Assembly (NCBI RefSeq): GCF_000337595.1
Contig: NZ_AOIL01000051.1
Coordinates: forward strand, 7,320-71,319
Direction of reading: 5' to 3'
DNA from: Natrialba taiwanensis DSM 12281
Lineage (GTDB): Archaea > Halobacteriota > Halobacteria > Halobacteriales > Natrialbaceae
DNA: 64,000 nt
Shown here: positions 62,305 to 64,000 of the stretch, piece by piece
Layout: each line of letters opens with the position of its first letter
How positions within the stretch are numbered: the stretch's first letter is position 1
Notes under the pieces: model-generated
Seen by the model: the letters and a program-made list of their open reading frames with translations, nothing else
Databases searched by the model: none
What the model was told of the DNA's origin: nothing
Made by a program: the position numbers and the translations under genes

Positions 62305-64000
62305 ATGAGTTCTGCCGTTGACGAGGATACCGCCCGTGCGATCAATACCGGGCGCGAAACTCTTGGTGCGATGCTCTCGAGCGTGCAGACACACCTTCAG
62401 AAGGTGTTTATCGTCTTCGTTATCGGCTTTATCGGCTCGTTCTACGCGTTGCGCGTCTTCATCTGGGACTTTCTCAAACAGACTGCAAAGGCAGAAATGT
62501 CGCCGTACATCGCCGATTCGACGGAGCTTATTACGCGGACTCCGTTCGAGGTTATTCTCTTGCAGGCCAAGATCGGGATGCTCGTCGGTATTGTCGTGGC
62601 GGTTCCCGCGTTACTGTACTTCTCGAGGAATAAGTTGCGCAAACGCGGCTACGACACCATCGTGCCCATCTCTCGGAGCTATATCGCGAGCTTCGTCCTG
62701 ACCGCGATCACGTTGTTCTGCCTCGGGGTCGTCTACGCCTATGCGGTGTTCTTCCCGTATACGTTCGACTTTCTCGCCGGAAACGCCGTCAGCGCCCACG
62801 TCAAACCGAGCTTCGGGATCACCGAGTTCACCGAGTTCATCGCACTGTTGACGCTCTCGTTCGGGCTGGCGGCCCAGTTGCCGCTGTTTATGGGTGTCCT
62901 CTCGTACACCGAGATCGTCCCCTACGAGACGTTCCGGGACAAGTGGCGACACGCGATCGTCGGGATCACCGTCTTCGGCGCACTGTTCTCGCCGCCGGAC
63001 CCGTTCACGCAGATCATGTGGGCGACGCCGATGGTCGGGCTCTACATCATCAGCCTCAGTCTCGCAAAGGTAGTTGCAAACATCCGCCGGCGCGGTGCGG
63101 CCGAGAGCGACGGGACCGGGACCGATCATATGAAACGAGTCGTCCTCCGATTCGTCGGCGTTCTGGCTGTTGTCGCCATCGGAACCGGCGCGTTCGTTAA
63201 TCAGGGTGGATTCGACTACCTCGGGGAGGCGGTCTACCCCAGCCTGCCGGCGTGGCTTCAACCCGGTCCCGAGGGCCCGTTCGGACTCGGATCGCTCGCT
63301 GCCGAGCACGGACTCCTCGGTGACGCCGCTGTTGGGCTTACCATCGCTGCAGGCGTCGGCGTGCTTATCCTGTTCGCCTATACGATCAAAGTGCTCCAGG
63401 CTCCGATCTACCCGCGGGAGGGAGCCATTCGAACGGCCGAATCGCCCGACGATGTCGACTTCGAGATGCTCACCGCCGAGGACGTGGAGGAAGTGCCAGC
63501 GTCCGTCTTCCTCCAGATGAAAGAGGAACAGGCGCTCGAGGTTTCTCGACAGGCGATGTACGACGACAACCGGGAGAAAGCCCAGGCGATCTTGAACCGG
63601 TTCGACTCGCTGCAAGACCAACAGGCCGAGGACGGCACAACCGGTGACGGCGAGAGTGCAGCACTCACTCAGACCGATGCCGGTGGCGCTGCCGAGGAGG
63701 AGGAGGAAGGTGGCTTCCTGACGAGTACGGCCGCCGGAATGCTCGATCCCTTCACCGAGGAAGAGACGACCGAGGACGACATCGGTGGCTACGCCTACGA
63801 CATCGCCTTCATCCTCAACAGTCTCACCTCGAAGATGTTCCGCATCGTCGGTATGTTTATGCTCGTCATGGGCGGGACCTTCTTCTGGCTCTACCAGGGT
63901 GGGATCGGCCAGGTTCTCACGACGTTCCTCCATCGCGTTCCCGAACCGATCCTCCACGAGGTGGCCGTCCGTAACGGGGTCGACCCCGCCGGGATGACAC
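62305..64000 (+). CDS. Fused double TatC protein (partial at right edge)
   Basis: 565 residues visible from ATG 62305, running off the window. The N-terminal TatC domain (residues about 15-255) includes HLQKVFIVFVIGFIG, FEVILLQAKIGMLVG and KWRHAIVGITVFGALFSPPDPFTQIMW, with six helices. After a hydrophilic linker with an acidic/Glu-rich segment (AEEEEEGG) a second set of helices begins (AYDIAFILNSLTSKMFRIVGMFMLVMGG). This matches the haloarchaeal TatC with two fused domains, the essential TatCt type in Haloferax-like species. The gene is divergent from tatC with 175 bp between starts. Confidence 0.9.
   Translation, partial: MSSAVDEDTARAINTGRETLGAMLSSVQTHLQKVFIVFVIGFIGSFYALRVFIWDFLKQTAKAEMSPYIADSTELITRTPFEVILLQAKIGMLVGIVVAVPALLYFSRNKLRKRGYDTIVPISRSYIASFVLTAITLFCLGVVYAYAVFFPYTFDFLAGNAVSAHVKPSFGITEFTEFIALLTLSFGLAAQLPLFMGVLSYTEIVPYETFRDKWRHAIVGITVFGALFSPPDPFTQIMWATPMVGLYIISLSLAKVVANIRRRGAAESDGTGTDHMKRVVLRFVGVLAVVAIGTGAFVNQGGFDYLGEAVYPSLPAWLQPGPEGPFGLGSLAAEHGLLGDAAVGLTIAAGVGVLILFAYTIKVLQAPIYPREGAIRTAESPDDVDFEMLTAEDVEEVPASVFLQMKEEQALEVSRQAMYDDNREKAQAILNRFDSLQDQQAEDGTTGDGESAALTQTDAGGAAEEEEEGGFLTSTAAGMLDPFTEEETTEDDIGGYAYDIAFILNSLTSKMFRIVGMFMLVMGGTFFWLYQGGIGQVLTTFLHRVPEPILHEVAVRNGVDPAGMT

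Overview
The window is chromosomal DNA of a halophilic archaeon (class Halobacteria). The evidence is GC-rich coding DNA, strongly Asp/Glu-rich proteins, archaeal information-processing genes (MCM, Orc1/Cdc6, TFB, thermosome, RIO1, KH/Dim2-type protein, SUI1), bacterial-type repair genes that haloarchaea carry (UvrB, UvrC, NAD-dependent LigA), TATA boxes about 25-30 bp before start codons that imply leaderless mRNAs, and a diverged pair of TatC translocases. I cannot name the genus. I recognised no tRNA, rRNA, CRISPR array or complete insertion sequence.

Layout. 1-4.25 kb is accessory: an unknown HTH-like protein, two small membrane proteins, a DUF6176 gene bracketed by two ~88-bp repeats, a tyrosine recombinase and decayed sequence. 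4.25-12 kb holds a membrane histidine kinase, a DUF502 protein, MCM helicase interrupted by a 472-residue intein, a TFB and a DUF2071 protein. 12-23.3 kb holds a sugar-porter MFS protein, a VOC-like protein, an alanine dehydrogenase/ornithine cyclodeaminase homologue, the thermosome, a KH-domain protein, a PAC2 protein, a phosphodiesterase, TrpRS, a monooxygenase-fold protein, RIO1 kinase and a [2Fe-2S] ferredoxin. 23.4-31.2 kb holds LigA, an F420/flavin-type oxidoreductase, an ABC-2 exporter pair and UvrC. 31.6-40.3 kb holds an M29 aminopeptidase, an NhaC-type antiporter, SUI1, two GNATs, a DUF2899 transporter and UvrB. 40.4-47.7 kb holds two DUF2267 proteins, Orc1/Cdc6, an HhH-MutS ATPase and a multi-PAS histidine kinase. 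47.7-56.4 kb mixes metabolic genes (phosphodiesterase, ComA-like, PrpD-like, esterase, LarE), small membrane proteins and an MFS pseudogene. 56.4-60.8 kb is the assimilatory nitrate pathway (nitrite reductase, nitrate reductase). 61.1-64 kb is the divergent tatC pair; the second gene runs off the right edge.

How the genes work together. MCM and Orc1 serve replication initiation. UvrB, UvrC, LigA and the MutS-like ATPase serve repair. NasA and nitrite reductase carry nitrate to ammonium. Thermosome, PAC2 and Tat serve protein folding, proteasome assembly and export. RIO1, the KH protein, SUI1 and TrpRS serve ribosome maturation and translation.

Most notable beyond the gene list: an 81-bp imperfect palindrome found as two identical copies fused to the stop codons of ligA and the nhaC-like gene, plus a decayed copy after larE; an MCM intein that carries its own HTH domain; tiny upstream ORFs overlapping the starts of the DUF2899 transporter and the ferredoxin by four bases; and shared operator-like motifs in front of the two nitrate-assimilation genes.
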